Below are positions 8,993 through 18,150 of a stretch of DNA of 64,000 nt, piece after piece. The translations under genes and the position numbers were made by a program. The stretch is from Reichenbachiella sp. (GTDB lineage Bacteria > Bacteroidota > Bacteroidia > Cytophagales > Cyclobacteriaceae): positions 186,001-250,000 of the forward strand of contig NZ_JAWPMM010000001.1 in assembly GCF_033344935.1 (NCBI RefSeq). Reading direction: 5' to 3'. The notes under the pieces are model-generated. The model was not told the origin of the DNA. It searched no databases and saw only the letters and a list, made by a program, of their open reading frames with translations. How positions within the stretch are numbered: position 1 is the first letter of the stretch; each line of letters begins with the position of its first letter.

Positions 8993-10832
8993 GGTCAAAT
9001 GGTATTACGTCTTTGATTGTGATAATACCCACTAGGTGTTTATTCTCTACCACTGGCATACAGCCGTACTCTAGTTTTTTCATGAGTTGGATGGCCTTAG
9101 TTATTTCGGTGTCAGGGTGTACCGTAATTACATCTCGTGTCATAATATCCGCTACTAGCAACTGTTCGTCCATAGCTTCCATCTCTTTGTAACGCTCCAT
9201 ATGTGTCCAGGTCAACAACCCACAGAGGTCACCAGCATTATTCTCTACAGGCACATGGTGTATGCCCTTCCACTCCATCACATGAGTAGCCAATTGAGCC
9301 AAATCATTTTCATTGACAATGTACAAGCGAGTCGACATAATGTGCCTAACTAAATGTGCGGCGCTTTCTACCTCAACATTATGTTCTAGCATTGGCCATT
9401 GGTGCACGGGCAGGGCAATACCCTGCTGGTTTTTATAAATACCTTCAGTCAAGGTTAACAATGCATCATCTTGTTTGAGCGTTTTTCTCAACCCTCTATA
9501 GTTCTTTACTAACCACTTAGAGGCCGTTTGACCTTTCGACCGAGCACCAACTATGCTAAGCATTCGCTCAATATCTCCTTTATCTATACCCGCTTTTTCT
9601 AACCCCGCATAGGCCATGGGCAAAAGTTCTTTTTCGAGCAATTCTGGAACAGGTACCTGACTTCCATTCCAGTGAATCGTAGAGTCCTTTCCTGTTCTGG
9701 CCGCTTTGATAAAATTGGCTTTTGCATCACGAAAGTCCATTTGTGTAGATATATCGTCAAATTGTGTTGGTCTTCCTTTCATCAAACCCACCCAAAAGGC
9801 AAAATTTGCCATCTGATCTAGCACTGTGGGACCTGCAGGAATATATCGATTCTCAATTCTTAAATGAGGCTTTCCTCCACCGACTCCATAGCAAGCGCGG
9901 TTCCATCTATAGATCGTGCCATTGTGAAGGCAAAGCGCCTCTAGTTTTGGAATTTTACCTTGACTTAAAATATCCAAAGAGTTTTGTTCTATCTCCTTGG
10001 TCATAATCACATTGTACAAGGCCACATCGTTCTTAAAAATATCTACAGCTGAACCACTGGCCCATTGCTTCCCGATGGTCACTCGGGCTTGCTGATCTCT
10101 CAATGCTCGTGATGAGCTTCTGGTATCAATGCTTTGTTTAAAAAGGGCAATTCGTGTTTCACTCCACAGCTCTCTTCCCAGCAACAAGGGTGAATTAGTA
10201 CAAACACTCAACACGGGTCCGGAAATAGCCTGTGCCCAGTTGTAGCTTGAAATGAAATCTGTCGAGGGAATTTGTAAGTGCATTTGAAAACTGGTATTGC
10301 AAGCCTCGAAAAGTACGGAATCATGATGAATGGATAACTCATCTACCCCACTCAGATGCATTTCAAAATCTCCTCCTCTAAGCTCTTTGGCTACTTCGTT
10401 TAGATACTGATATCTAGGTTTTGGTGTCATGTAGTCGACACCCAATTCCTTTTTTCCAATGGTTGGAAGTATGCCAGTGAGAAGTATCGAATTATTATGG
10501 GCTTTGGCTCCTGCTGTCGCCTTTGTCAGCAAATTTCTGAGCTGCTCTTCCGTCTCAGTAAAGCAGCCAGTTTTGAGTTCCACGGGATCCAGGTTGATTT
10601 CCAAATTATACCGAGCCAACTCAAAAGTGAAATGATCATCGTTAATTGTTTCAAGAACTTCTTGCGAAATTTTGGATGGGCGCCACTGATCTGTTACTAA
10701 ACAGAATTCTTGCTCTGCCCCAATTCTAATAATATCATCTTCTATCAGTCCCTGATTGATCATGGACTCGAGGGCTTCTATATCACTCAATAGATGCTTA
10801 ATAAATCTAGCCCGGGTTTCAGAATTTCTCAT
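8985..10832 (-). CDS. Glutamate-cysteine ligase (GCS2)-like protein with C-terminal CBS pair
   Basis: A protein of 615 residues. Residues 1 to about 480 match the GCS2/COG2170 carboxylate-amine ligase family: an early GAEQEF motif, the INLDPVELKTG segment, and a late block HLRIENRYIPAGPT that corresponds to the R-P-E-R region. Residues about 500-555 and 562-612 are two CBS domains (for example IMTRDVITVHPDTEITKAIQLM and MPVVENKHLVGIITIKDV). CBS pairs bind adenosine nucleotides and would make this ligase energy-responsive. Standard GCS2 proteins of about 370-450 residues lack CBS domains. The amino acid substrates are not known. It is the first gene of a two-gene unit with the AstE/AspA-like amidase. 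Confidence 0.82.
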   Translation of the reverse strand: MRNSETRARFIKHLLSDIEALESMINQGLIEDDIIRIGAEQEFCLVTDQWRPSKISQEVLETINDDHFTFELARYNLEINLDPVELKTGCFTETEEQLRNLLTKATAGAKAHNNSILLTGILPTIGKKELGVDYMTPKPRYQYLNEVAKELRGGDFEMHLSGVDELSIHHDSVLFEACNTSFQMHLQIPSTDFISSYNWAQAISGPVLSVCTNSPLLLGRELWSETRIALFKQSIDTRSSSRALRDQQARVTIGKQWASGSAVDIFKNDVALYNVIMTKEIEQNSLDILSQGKIPKLEALCLHNGTIYRWNRACYGVGGGKPHLRIENRYIPAGPTVLDQMANFAFWVGLMKGRPTQFDDISTQMDFRDAKANFIKAARTGKDSTIHWNGSQVPVPELLEKELLPMAYAGLEKAGIDKGDIERMLSIVGARSKGQTASKWLVKNYRGLRKTLKQDDALLTLTEGIYKNQQGIALPVHQWPMLEHNVEVESAAHLVRHIMSTRLYIVNENDLAQLATHVMEWKGIHHVPVENNAGDLCGLLTWTHMERYKEMEAMDEQLLVADIMTRDVITVHPDTEITKAIQLMKKLEYGCMPVVENKHLVGIITIKDVIPFDHD

Positions 10833-11079
10833 ATCACGAGGGTGCTCTTAGAATAGGCCGTCATTTCTCCTCAAGCTACCTAAAATGGCCATTCTCAATT
10901 TACAGACAAATTGAAGATGGATGGCCTCGCAAAAACAGACCTTGATCGGAGCGAATTATGATTTTGGTCATGTAGCTTATTCGATAAAAAGTATGCTATT
11001 CATGAAGACATAATACTCGCATTGCACATCAATAAACTTTTTATCCTGTATTTTTAAAAATTAACGATACGCTGGAATT

Positions 11080-12567
11080 TTGAGAATATGCATTTACTTA
11101 TTTCTTATTTGGCTGAGCATGATATGTGCTCAAGTCGCCTGTGCGAATGGTAGTCAAGCCGTATCTATCTCAGCGTCGTCTTTCTTAGTTGACCCAACAG
11201 GAAAAGCCAGTATAGATGAAATTCTTGATTCATTTCAAAAGGGTCAATTTGAAAACACCTTCAAAAAGCCAATCAACTTTAGCATCATGGATTCGGTGGT
11301 ATGGTTTACCTGTCAAATCAACACCACCAAAGAAGCAAAATACATCAGCCCAGGTAATGAATCAACGGCTTGGGAAGTGTCCTTATATGTCAAAAATAGC
11401 AAAGGCCAATTCATTCCATTCGCTTCCTATGATCACCTCAAAGGTAAATTCCAAAATGGTGTATTGCCGTTCCGTACGGTTGCACTAGAATTACCAAATA
11501 ATTATGACGGCACCATTTTTTTAAGGATAGCCGGAAGGAGACATAAGAACTACGCGCTGAAAATTGGAAACCTCTCTTCCATGACGAATTATTTAATTCA
11601 GAAAGAAATGATTCCGATTGGCTTCATCGCCATCATGCTTTGCATATTTATCTACAATGTATTCCTGTTAGTCTCCACTAAGGATTTGATCTTTATTCCT
11701 TATTTACTCTATGTCCTTTTTATATCTTATGCCATTCCTTTCCATGGTGGGTACGTGCTGTTCTCCACCAAGTGGATGTGGCAGGGCATGCCGTTTTATA
11801 CATTATGGACAAGCATGGGCTATTTGACAGGTGCCGCATTCGCCATTCTCTATTTAGATTTAAAAAGCATCGCACCAAAATTTACCTATTGGATCGTATT
11901 TCTCACTTCCATTTTGGTCGTATTCATTCCGTTTTTTGATTTCACTGCTTTATATGAGTTTGGTACGATCTCTACGATTCTCTCCCTGACGTCATTTATC
12001 TTTTACATCAGTTTATGGTGCGCTGGTATATATGCATGGGTCAAAGGGCAACAAAATGCAAGGTTTTATGTGGTCGGTTGGTTGTTTGCTTTATCTAGTA
12101 TGATCCTTTTTATCCTATCAGTGAATGGGTTTATTGAGTATACCAATTTTGTGGAACAATCATTCTTCTATGGGTTTGCTATTGAAACCGTTCTTTTTGC
12201 TTTTGCCATAGGAGGCAGAATGAATATGCTCAAATTAGAAAAAAGAGCCTTAGAAATAGAGCACATCAAGTATATCACAGAACAAAACCGGCTGCTAGCC
12301 AAACAGTCATTTATGAACTCACATTTGCTTCGTGCGCCGTTATCCAGAATTCTAGGATTAATTGGTTTACTAAAAGCTCCTGTTTCAAAAGAGGAAAATG
12401 ATCAATATGTCTCACTCGTAGAAGAGTCAACCATCGAAATGGATGGCATTGCCAAAAAAATGTCAGCCATGCTAGAAGAAGAAGGCTATCTGGATGAATA
12501 CCAGGAAGACTTCGAAGAAGTGAAACAGAGCATTTATCACGACTTAAATAAGGAAAAGGACAATTAA
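11080..12567 (+). CDS. 7TMR-DISM receptor with HisKA-like helix but no ATPase domain
   Basis: A protein of 495 residues. It starts at TTG 11080: no in-frame ATG precedes the signal peptide (ICIYLFLIWLSMICAQVACA) and a stop lies six codons upstream. Residues about 40-160 are a periplasmic 7TMR-DISMED2 sensor domain. About 175-385 contain seven membrane helices (7TMR-DISM_7TM). A coiled linker leads to a dimerisation helix with His415 in NSHLLRAPLSRILGL, the usual H-box of Bacteroidota histidine kinases. The protein ends about 80 residues later, before any N, G1 or G2 ATP-binding box. It may therefore be a phospho-acceptor or a dominant partner of another kinase. It is convergent with the next gene, 5 bases apart. 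Confidence 0.82.
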   Translation: MRICIYLFLIWLSMICAQVACANGSQAVSISASSFLVDPTGKASIDEILDSFQKGQFENTFKKPINFSIMDSVVWFTCQINTTKEAKYISPGNESTAWEVSLYVKNSKGQFIPFASYDHLKGKFQNGVLPFRTVALELPNNYDGTIFLRIAGRRHKNYALKIGNLSSMTNYLIQKEMIPIGFIAIMLCIFIYNVFLLVSTKDLIFIPYLLYVLFISYAIPFHGGYVLFSTKWMWQGMPFYTLWTSMGYLTGAAFAILYLDLKSIAPKFTYWIVFLTSILVVFIPFFDFTALYEFGTISTILSLTSFIFYISLWCAGIYAWVKGQQNARFYVVGWLFALSSMILFILSVNGFIEYTNFVEQSFFYGFAIETVLFAFAIGGRMNMLKLEKRALEIEHIKYITEQNRLLAKQSFMNSHLLRAPLSRILGLIGLLKAPVSKEENDQYVSLVEESTIEMDGIAKKMSAMLEEEGYLDEYQEDFEEVKQSIYHDLNKEKDN

Positions 12568-12572
12568 AGAGC

Positions 12573-13472
12573 TTAAAAGAACTCTTCAATTAGCTCTTTG
12601 TTAGCTACCACTCCAGCTTTAGTGCCAGAGGCTACAGCAAGAGCCACAGACCTCATGGTTGAGTTATCACCACAAGCATAAATCCCCGGTATGTTGGTCA
12701 TTTGAAAACCATCGACCTCCAGAAGTCCGTGCTCATTTATTTCACATCCCAATTGTTCAGGAATGTTACTGTGTTGAACAAAATCAGGTCCTGAATAAAT
12801 GACATCAATCGTATGTTCACTATTATCTTCCAACAAAATGTTTTGCACCTGACTATCTACTTGACCTATGCTTTTTACTGGTGTTTGTATGATAGGAATT
12901 TGATGATTTGTAATTCGTTTGGTTTGGCCTTCCGTCAAGGTAGAAGGACCATTGGTAAAAATGATCAGATCCTTGGTCCAGTTAGAAATTAAGGTCGCAT
13001 AATGATTAGCTTTCTCACCATTAGCAAGAATGCCCGTTTTCTTATTTCTCACTTCATAACCATGGCAATAGGGGCAATGAACCACCGACTTTCCCCAGCA
13101 CTCGGCAAACCCTTCAATCTCTGGCATGATGTCCTTTAAGCCGGTCGCAAATATTAATTTCTGAGCCGAAAAAATGGAGCCGTCCCGGGTCTGAATAGTA
13201 TAACCTTCAGTCGTTTTGTTTCCTTCAATAGCGAAATCATTATAAAAATGAACAGTATCATACTGTTCAACTTGTGATTTGGCAACCGAAGATATTTCTG
13301 TCGGTGGCACCCCATCCTGAGTTAGAAAATTGTGAGAATATGGAGTGGGAGAATTGCAGGGGTGACCTGCATCTATAACAAGTGTTTTTCTCATTGAGCG
13401 TCCTAAAGCAAGAGCCGCTGATAGACCAGCATAGCTTCCCCCAACGATAATAACTTCAAAAGATTTGTCCAT
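12573..13472 (-). CDS. Thioredoxin-reductase-like NAD(P)/FAD-dependent oxidoreductase
   Basis: A protein of 299 residues from the ATG at 13472. A second ATG at 13505 adds 11 polar residues, but a -7-like motif (TATCATTG, 13499-13492) lies between them and favours the shorter start. The FAD motif IIVGGSYAGLSAA is at the N-terminus, the redox-active CPYC is in VVHCPYCHGYE near residue 132, and the C-terminal GIYACGDNST completes FAD binding. These features place it in the class II TrxR-like group that includes GliT/HlmI-type dithiol oxidases. No thioredoxin gene is nearby, so the disulfide partner is unknown. Confidence 0.87.
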   Translation of the reverse strand: MDKSFEVIIVGGSYAGLSAALALGRSMRKTLVIDAGHPCNSPTPYSHNFLTQDGVPPTEISSVAKSQVEQYDTVHFYNDFAIEGNKTTEGYTIQTRDGSIFSAQKLIFATGLKDIMPEIEGFAECWGKSVVHCPYCHGYEVRNKKTGILANGEKANHYATLISNWTKDLIIFTNGPSTLTEGQTKRITNHQIPIIQTPVKSIGQVDSQVQNILLEDNSEHTIDVIYSGPDFVQHSNIPEQLGCEINEHGLLEVDGFQMTNIPGIYACGDNSTMRSVALAVASGTKAGVVANKELIEEFF

Positions 13473-13509
13473 TGTGTTGAATTTAGTTTCACAATGATAC
13501 GACATTAAT

Positions 13510-13522
13510 GCAACAATGTTGC
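13510..13522. promoter_or_regulatory. GCAACA-A-TGTTGC palindrome upstream of the flavoprotein gene
   Basis: A perfect 6-1-6 inverted repeat lies 11 bases upstream of the -7-like TATCATTG motif of the TrxR-like gene on the minus strand. It would sit in the promoter spacer and so could be an operator. No regulator gene adjoins it, so the binding protein is unknown. Confidence 0.3.
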
Positions 13523-13755
13523 GTGTATGATTTTTCTATAGCTAGTCATGACCGTTCAGAGATAACTAATGGTTCAAACCAACACTCCAAGGTCCAAACT
13601 CTTATTATCAAGAGTAAATCGAAAAGAAAGCAAACGGGTAATTCAACTCACTCACAAGTAAAAACTAAACATTGGATTCTTCGGTAACCTTTTTTCAAAA
13701 AAATGTCCTTAACTGACTTGATGGTTCGTCATAGCCATATAAAACAAAGATTAAT

Positions 13756-13881
13756 ATGAATACACCAAACTATAATCAAAAATTAAAATCTGCGAGTCAG
13801 TGCATTTCTACACATAGATGGCCACAGTGGAGAACCTTGACCAGTTATGAAAAATTGCACCTAAGTGTAAAAAAGAAGTAG
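13756..13881 (+). CDS. Possible 41-residue small ORF
   Basis: ATG to TAG encodes 41 residues starting MNTPNYNQKLKSASQ and ending in a basic KLHLSVKKK. It is the only reading frame of note in the 380-base stretch between the TrxR-like gene and the deacetylase gene. It has no recognisable domain and no clear promoter, so it could be chance. The rest of that stretch (13523-13755) shows nothing I can identify. Confidence 0.25.
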   Translation: MNTPNYNQKLKSASQCISTHRWPQWRTLTSYEKLHLSVKKK

Positions 13882-13885
13882 GCTC

Positions 13886-14809
13886 CTATTTAATGAACGC
13901 AGGTACTTTGGGTTCATCCTTAAAAATGTCTCTGGATTTTCCCTGACTCAAATTCCAACGGTCGATCCAAGAAATGCCCCAGTTGTCAAAATAGGTAACT
14001 GCGGTTTGATAGGCTGGGTCTTCCATAGCTTCATCTTGAGAAATGAATTGATACCCATGCTCTACATATTTCTGCATTACATCGTCCAAATATTCCGCAT
14101 TTAGATAACTCGCGTGAGTGAGCAAGGTTTGAGCGATGACACGGCCAAAAAGAGCCAAGGACTGGTGCTCATAATACATAAGTACCTGCTCCATATAATC
14201 AACATAAGCTTCTCCAATCTTTTTCATCAATGGCGCATCACCATTCTTGTAGGCATCGCTATAAGCTTTCGCAAACCTCCAGTCCGAATTGTCAATACTA
14301 ACTGGAGCGACGATATAGTCATGTTTGGTCAAAAACTGATTCAAAGAATCATAGGCCGATTGGGTCAGTCCCACTTGTAAGTAAGGGTGCCTAAAATATT
14401 TAATTTCTTTCCCGTATTGCTCAAGAAGTGGCCTAGTAACCAGTTCTCCTTTCAAAATTCCGGCAGCATATTCATCAAAAGGCGTTTTGTGGTAACTCGA
14501 ATGAGCAAAAGTATGATTGCCCAAATCATAACCATTGCTAGCCCACATCTCCAAGTGTTTCATCTTTGAGGCATCCAACGTATCATTAGTATACACTTTG
14601 CTTTCATTCACAAACCCAATAGCTGGAATTTGATATTTGCCGAAGGTTTTGATCAGGTTTCTTGTAATACCATAGGTAAATGATGTATCGTTAATGCCAT
14701 AACTAACTACTGTGAGGTCATCGACAGAAAGGCAAACTTGTTTGGATTGAGACTTAAGCTCAAAAGAGCATGCGACTAGAATTGTGAGGAAAAAGACAAA
14801 ATGCTTCAT
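13886..14809 (-). CDS. Secreted polysaccharide deacetylase family protein
   Basis: A protein of 307 residues from the ATG at 14809, with a signal peptide (MKHFVFFLTILVACSFELKS). The NodB-type carbohydrate esterase 4 motifs are present: the aspartate pair in LSVDDLTVV and the metal-binding histidines in GNHTFAHSSYH, with FRHPYL as the third motif. The family removes N- or O-acetyl groups from chitin oligomers, peptidoglycan or other glycans. It acts in the periplasm or outside the cell. The C-terminal extension (YQTAVTYFDNWGISWIDRW) is not part of the NodB core. The gene is monocistronic. Confidence 0.85.
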   Translation of the reverse strand: MKHFVFFLTILVACSFELKSQSKQVCLSVDDLTVVSYGINDTSFTYGITRNLIKTFGKYQIPAIGFVNESKVYTNDTLDASKMKHLEMWASNGYDLGNHTFAHSSYHKTPFDEYAAGILKGELVTRPLLEQYGKEIKYFRHPYLQVGLTQSAYDSLNQFLTKHDYIVAPVSIDNSDWRFAKAYSDAYKNGDAPLMKKIGEAYVDYMEQVLMYYEHQSLALFGRVIAQTLLTHASYLNAEYLDDVMQKYVEHGYQFISQDEAMEDPAYQTAVTYFDNWGISWIDRWNLSQGKSRDIFKDEPKVPAFIK

Positions 14810-14888
14810 CAAATTTAATTTAGTTTCTAAACGACAAGTTTAATGAATTGTATTCAGTCCATGACAGATGAAAAACTTTTGATAAGTT

Positions 14889-14932
14889 AAAAAAACCCGC
14901 AGGCAAGGCCTTCTGCCTTTTTCCCGCGGGGT
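14889..14932 (-). terminator. Intrinsic terminator of the methyltransferase-to-MFS operon
   Basis: On the minus strand a GC-rich imperfect hairpin (outer arms CCCGC/GCGGG, inner arms AGGCA/TGCCT) is followed directly by a run of seven T. It lies about 170 bases after the stop of the MFS gene. Confidence 0.65.
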
Positions 14933-15099
14933 CTACTTGAAAAGGTTTCTTTTTTTGTATCTAGAGCTCTGTTCATCGTTGTAGCGAAACATTACACATA
15001 CTATTTGATATGAAATTGGTCATCAGAACTAAAGATTAAATTCATCCACTATAAAAACGAGAAGTTCAGCAGCTACCCTACTTAGACGAATTGCATCTT

Positions 15100-16263
15100 C
15101 TATTTCTTCAGCATTCCGATAATTCCAAATACTGGCCCTATCGCTAAAAAGACATAAGCAAATTCCGCTAAATGATTGGCCAGAAGCCAATTGATCAACT
15201 GTATACTGACGATAGTAATAGCAAAACCGATACAATTGACAATAGTGAGGGCAGTTCCTTTTTTATCTGTTGGCACATTTTGGGCAACTAGCGTAGAAAA
15301 TAATGGAGAATCCGCCACAACCGTAAGTCCCCAAATAATCATGAACAAAATCAAAAATGTAAAGCCAGGCTGATAAAACATGAGAGGAGAGATCAAACAG
15401 CATGTTCCAGAAATGGAAAGCGCCATTCGTGCTACAGTTTTCGGACCTCTTGTTTGAGATAAATATCCACTCCAAACACAGCCCAAGCTACCTACTCCAA
15501 TGATTAAGAAAGAGAACCAAGAAATGTTTAGTGATGTGAGATCATGTATTTCCTGATAAGTCAAAAGTATAGCTGGAACAAATGCCCAAAAAGCATACAA
15601 CTCCCACATATGACCAAAATATCCAAATGCAGCAGATCGAAAATTGGCTTGTTTAAAAACTTTGAAAAAAGCTCGCCATTCAATTTCTTGACTTTTTTTC
15701 CTATTGGGACCATTTGGAACTGCTAACCCTATAGCAAGTCCGCCAATCACGGCGAGACCAGACGTTCCGATAACCACCCATTGCCAATTAAAATCAAATG
15801 ATGTGGCTTTGAGTAGATGTGGAAGAGCTGTACCCAACACCAAAGCACCGACCAAATACCCCAATGATTTTCCCAATCCCTCATCAAAATAGTCTGATGC
15901 GATTTTCATTCCTACAGGATATATACCTGCCAAACAAATGCCGGTTAAGAATCTAAAAATTGTAAGTGACAGTAAATTGTTGTTTTCCCAGACCATTCCT
16001 AAATTGAAAAGGGCACCAAAAACTGCGCTTATGAAAAACACACTAACTGGTGAATATCGATCTGTAATCATCAACACTGCAAAGAGGAGCGTACCTATAA
16101 TAAAACCCAGTTGAACGGATGAAGTGAGTTGGCCTATGGCATTTGGCTCAATATTGAAACTGACAACCAAATCATAAATAATCGCATTGCCTGCAAACCA
16201 AAGAGATGTACAAAGAAACTGCGAAACGACGATTAACGGTAGAATTCTTTTTGCTGTGATCAA
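15100..16263 (-). CDS. Major facilitator superfamily transporter
   Basis: A protein of 387 residues with about twelve hydrophobic helices. The loop after helix 2 (VLMITDRYSP) and the arrangement IFRFLTGICLAGIYPVGMKI in helix 4 are typical of MFS carriers. Translation appears to start at TTG 16263, which overlaps the TGA stop of the upstream agmatinase (TTGA), implying translational coupling. No in-frame ATG lies near the first helix. The substrate is unknown; coupling to an agmatinase makes agmatine, putrescine or a guanidino compound a candidate (inference). It is the last gene of the four-gene operon. Confidence 0.85.
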   Translation of the reverse strand: MITAKRILPLIVVSQFLCTSLWFAGNAIIYDLVVSFNIEPNAIGQLTSSVQLGFIIGTLLFAVLMITDRYSPVSVFFISAVFGALFNLGMVWENNNLLSLTIFRFLTGICLAGIYPVGMKIASDYFDEGLGKSLGYLVGALVLGTALPHLLKATSFDFNWQWVVIGTSGLAVIGGLAIGLAVPNGPNRKKSQEIEWRAFFKVFKQANFRSAAFGYFGHMWELYAFWAFVPAILLTYQEIHDLTSLNISWFSFLIIGVGSLGCVWSGYLSQTRGPKTVARMALSISGTCCLISPLMFYQPGFTFLILFMIIWGLTVVADSPLFSTLVAQNVPTDKKGTALTIVNCIGFAITIVSIQLINWLLANHLAEFAYVFLAIGPVFGIIGMLKK

Positions 16264-17042
16264 CGCTCCAATAATTTTCCTAAAAGCTCCTTCATGAACT
16301 TTGCTGCTAAAAAAGCGGTCATCTGTTTATGATCTCTGTGAGGGTTATATTCTACTATGTCTGCACCAACAACCTCTCCTTTTACATTGTGAATCAAGTC
16401 CAGTACCTGCCGGGTAGACAGGCCACCTGGTTCATGATGAGAAACTCCTGGCGCATAAGCTGGATCCAGCCCATCCAAATCTAGCGAAATATAAAGCGGA
16501 TTGTTAAACTCTGGAATTCGATTCAAATCCAACCCATTCATCGTATGAATTTCCACGCCAAATTTTTCAGCTTGTTCTTTTTGGTGATCGTTGAGCGTTC
16601 GAATGCCTACTTGAACTAGCTTGACAGCCAATCCATTTTCCATGATTCTAGCAAAGGGACATGCATGAGAGTATTTGTCTCCTTCAAACTCGTCATATAA
16701 ATCTCCGTGAGCATCAATATGCAGTATATCCAATTTAGGGTATTTGGCTTGATGTGCTTTTATAATTGGGTATGTGATCGAATGATCTCCTCCGAGCGTA
16801 AGAATTTTTGTCCCTTCGGCAAGATGAGTACTGGTTACTTTCTCAATATCAAAATAGTCCTTGATGTCAAAGTCTCCTTTGTCTTCAACGGGTTGATTCT
16901 CTATAGTGATTCCTGTTTCAGTAAACATATTCATGGACCCACCATGCAGTGCCTGTCGAATTAATGGCGGAGCCAATGCCGGACCTCTCTCGTAGGAAGA
17001 CTTTTTATCAAATTGGATACCTTGAATGACGATTTTAGACAT
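16260..17042 (-). CDS. Agmatinase/arginase family ureohydrolase
   Basis: A protein of 260 residues with all the binuclear manganese ligands of ureohydrolases: GGDHS near residue 95, DAHGD near 118-122 and SLDLDGLDP near 187. The family hydrolyses arginine, agmatine or other guanidino compounds, releasing urea. Length and the SHHEPGGLS loop fit agmatinase-type enzymes better than formiminoglutamase. Substrate cannot be fixed from sequence alone. It sits between the S33 hydrolase (5-base gap) and the MFS gene (4-base overlap). Confidence 0.88.
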   Translation of the reverse strand: MSKIVIQGIQFDKKSSYERGPALAPPLIRQALHGGSMNMFTETGITIENQPVEDKGDFDIKDYFDIEKVTSTHLAEGTKILTLGGDHSITYPIIKAHQAKYPKLDILHIDAHGDLYDEFEGDKYSHACPFARIMENGLAVKLVQVGIRTLNDHQKEQAEKFGVEIHTMNGLDLNRIPEFNNPLYISLDLDGLDPAYAPGVSHHEPGGLSTRQVLDLIHNVKGEVVGADIVEYNPHRDHKQMTAFLAAKFMKELLGKLLER

Positions 17043-17047
17043 AATTG

Positions 17048-18091
17048 TTATTCTGCTTGGTCTACGTTTTTGATAAATTCAATTAGACCTTTAAAGTAGG
17101 TTTCCTGATCATCATACATAGCCATATGGCTGCCTTTTGGACAATACAAATATTCTCCTTTGGGAAGTTGCTCAGCCATCCATTCCATATGCCTGGGGTC
17201 CATGGTATCATACTCCCCTCCAATGGACAAGGTTGGCACATTGATTTTGGATAGGTCATTACTTCTGTCCCAATTTTTCAGTTTTGCATCTCCTACTACC
17301 CCAAATTCACTGGGTCCTTGCATACTCACATACATTTCATAGTTGATATTAGCGAAAGCTCTATTGACTGGGTCAGGCCATTCTTCCAAAGGCATACGCA
17401 ACACATGCTTCGGATAATAATGAGTGACCACAAGTTCTTCATATCTTGGATTCGCAAAATCGCCAGCAGCTTCCAAAGCCCGAATTTCTGACAGCACGGC
17501 AGGATCAAGCTGTGGTCCCAAGGCCTCATTGGCATACTTGACATAGGCTGGGATTGACGACATCATGTTAGAAATGATCAAACCTTTCATATTGCCTTGA
17601 TATTTCAAGGCATATTCGATACCCAAAATACCTCCCCAGGAATGTCCCAATAGATAGAAATTATCTTTATTCAAACCCAAAGCTTGTCGCACTTGCTCTA
17701 CCTCCTCCACGAAACGATCCACTTCCCATAAGGAACTATCAGAAGGCTGATCACTATAGGCTGATTCCAGTTGGTCATAATAATAATATTCTATTTCTGC
17801 ATGAGGCAGAAACGAGTCGAAGCTCTCGAAATACTCATGCGTAGCGCCTGGCCCCCCGTGTAACAGGAGCACCTTCATGGTCGGGTTGTTTCCCACTCTT
17901 TTGGTCCAGACCTTGAATTCACCAGCCGGTGTCTGAATAGGAATCATCCGAACACCTCCACTGAGCTTATCTGATTTACCCGAATAATCCAGATACTCAT
18001 TTTTTGTTTCTTGATTTTGATCTGTGGTGACATTGGCTGTGCAGCTGGTAAGCAAAAGCGTTACGATAAGTAAAAAGGCAGTTTGTTTCAT
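17048..18091 (-). CDS. Alpha/beta hydrolase lipoprotein, proline iminopeptidase (S33) type
   Basis: A protein of 347 residues from ATG 18091 (a second ATG lies at 18100). The N-terminus MKQTAFLLIVTLLLTSC ends in a lipobox, so the mature protein is a lipoprotein. The oxyanion-hole segment LLLHGGPGATHEY and nucleophile motif GHSWGG match S33 prolyl aminopeptidases, with a late GGEYDTMDP (Asp) and KGSHMAM (His) completing the triad. It would release N-terminal residues, often proline, from peptides at the cell envelope. It lies in the operon with the methyltransferase, agmatinase and MFS genes. Confidence 0.87.
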   Translation of the reverse strand: MKQTAFLLIVTLLLTSCTANVTTDQNQETKNEYLDYSGKSDKLSGGVRMIPIQTPAGEFKVWTKRVGNNPTMKVLLLHGGPGATHEYFESFDSFLPHAEIEYYYYDQLESAYSDQPSDSSLWEVDRFVEEVEQVRQALGLNKDNFYLLGHSWGGILGIEYALKYQGNMKGLIISNMMSSIPAYVKYANEALGPQLDPAVLSEIRALEAAGDFANPRYEELVVTHYYPKHVLRMPLEEWPDPVNRAFANINYEMYVSMQGPSEFGVVGDAKLKNWDRSNDLSKINVPTLSIGGEYDTMDPRHMEWMAEQLPKGEYLYCPKGSHMAMYDDQETYFKGLIEFIKNVDQAE

Positions 18092-18150
18092 GGGTGTCAT
18101 TTTTAGGTTCTCGCAGAGAAAGTCTCACATCTGAGATCAATTTAAACAAT

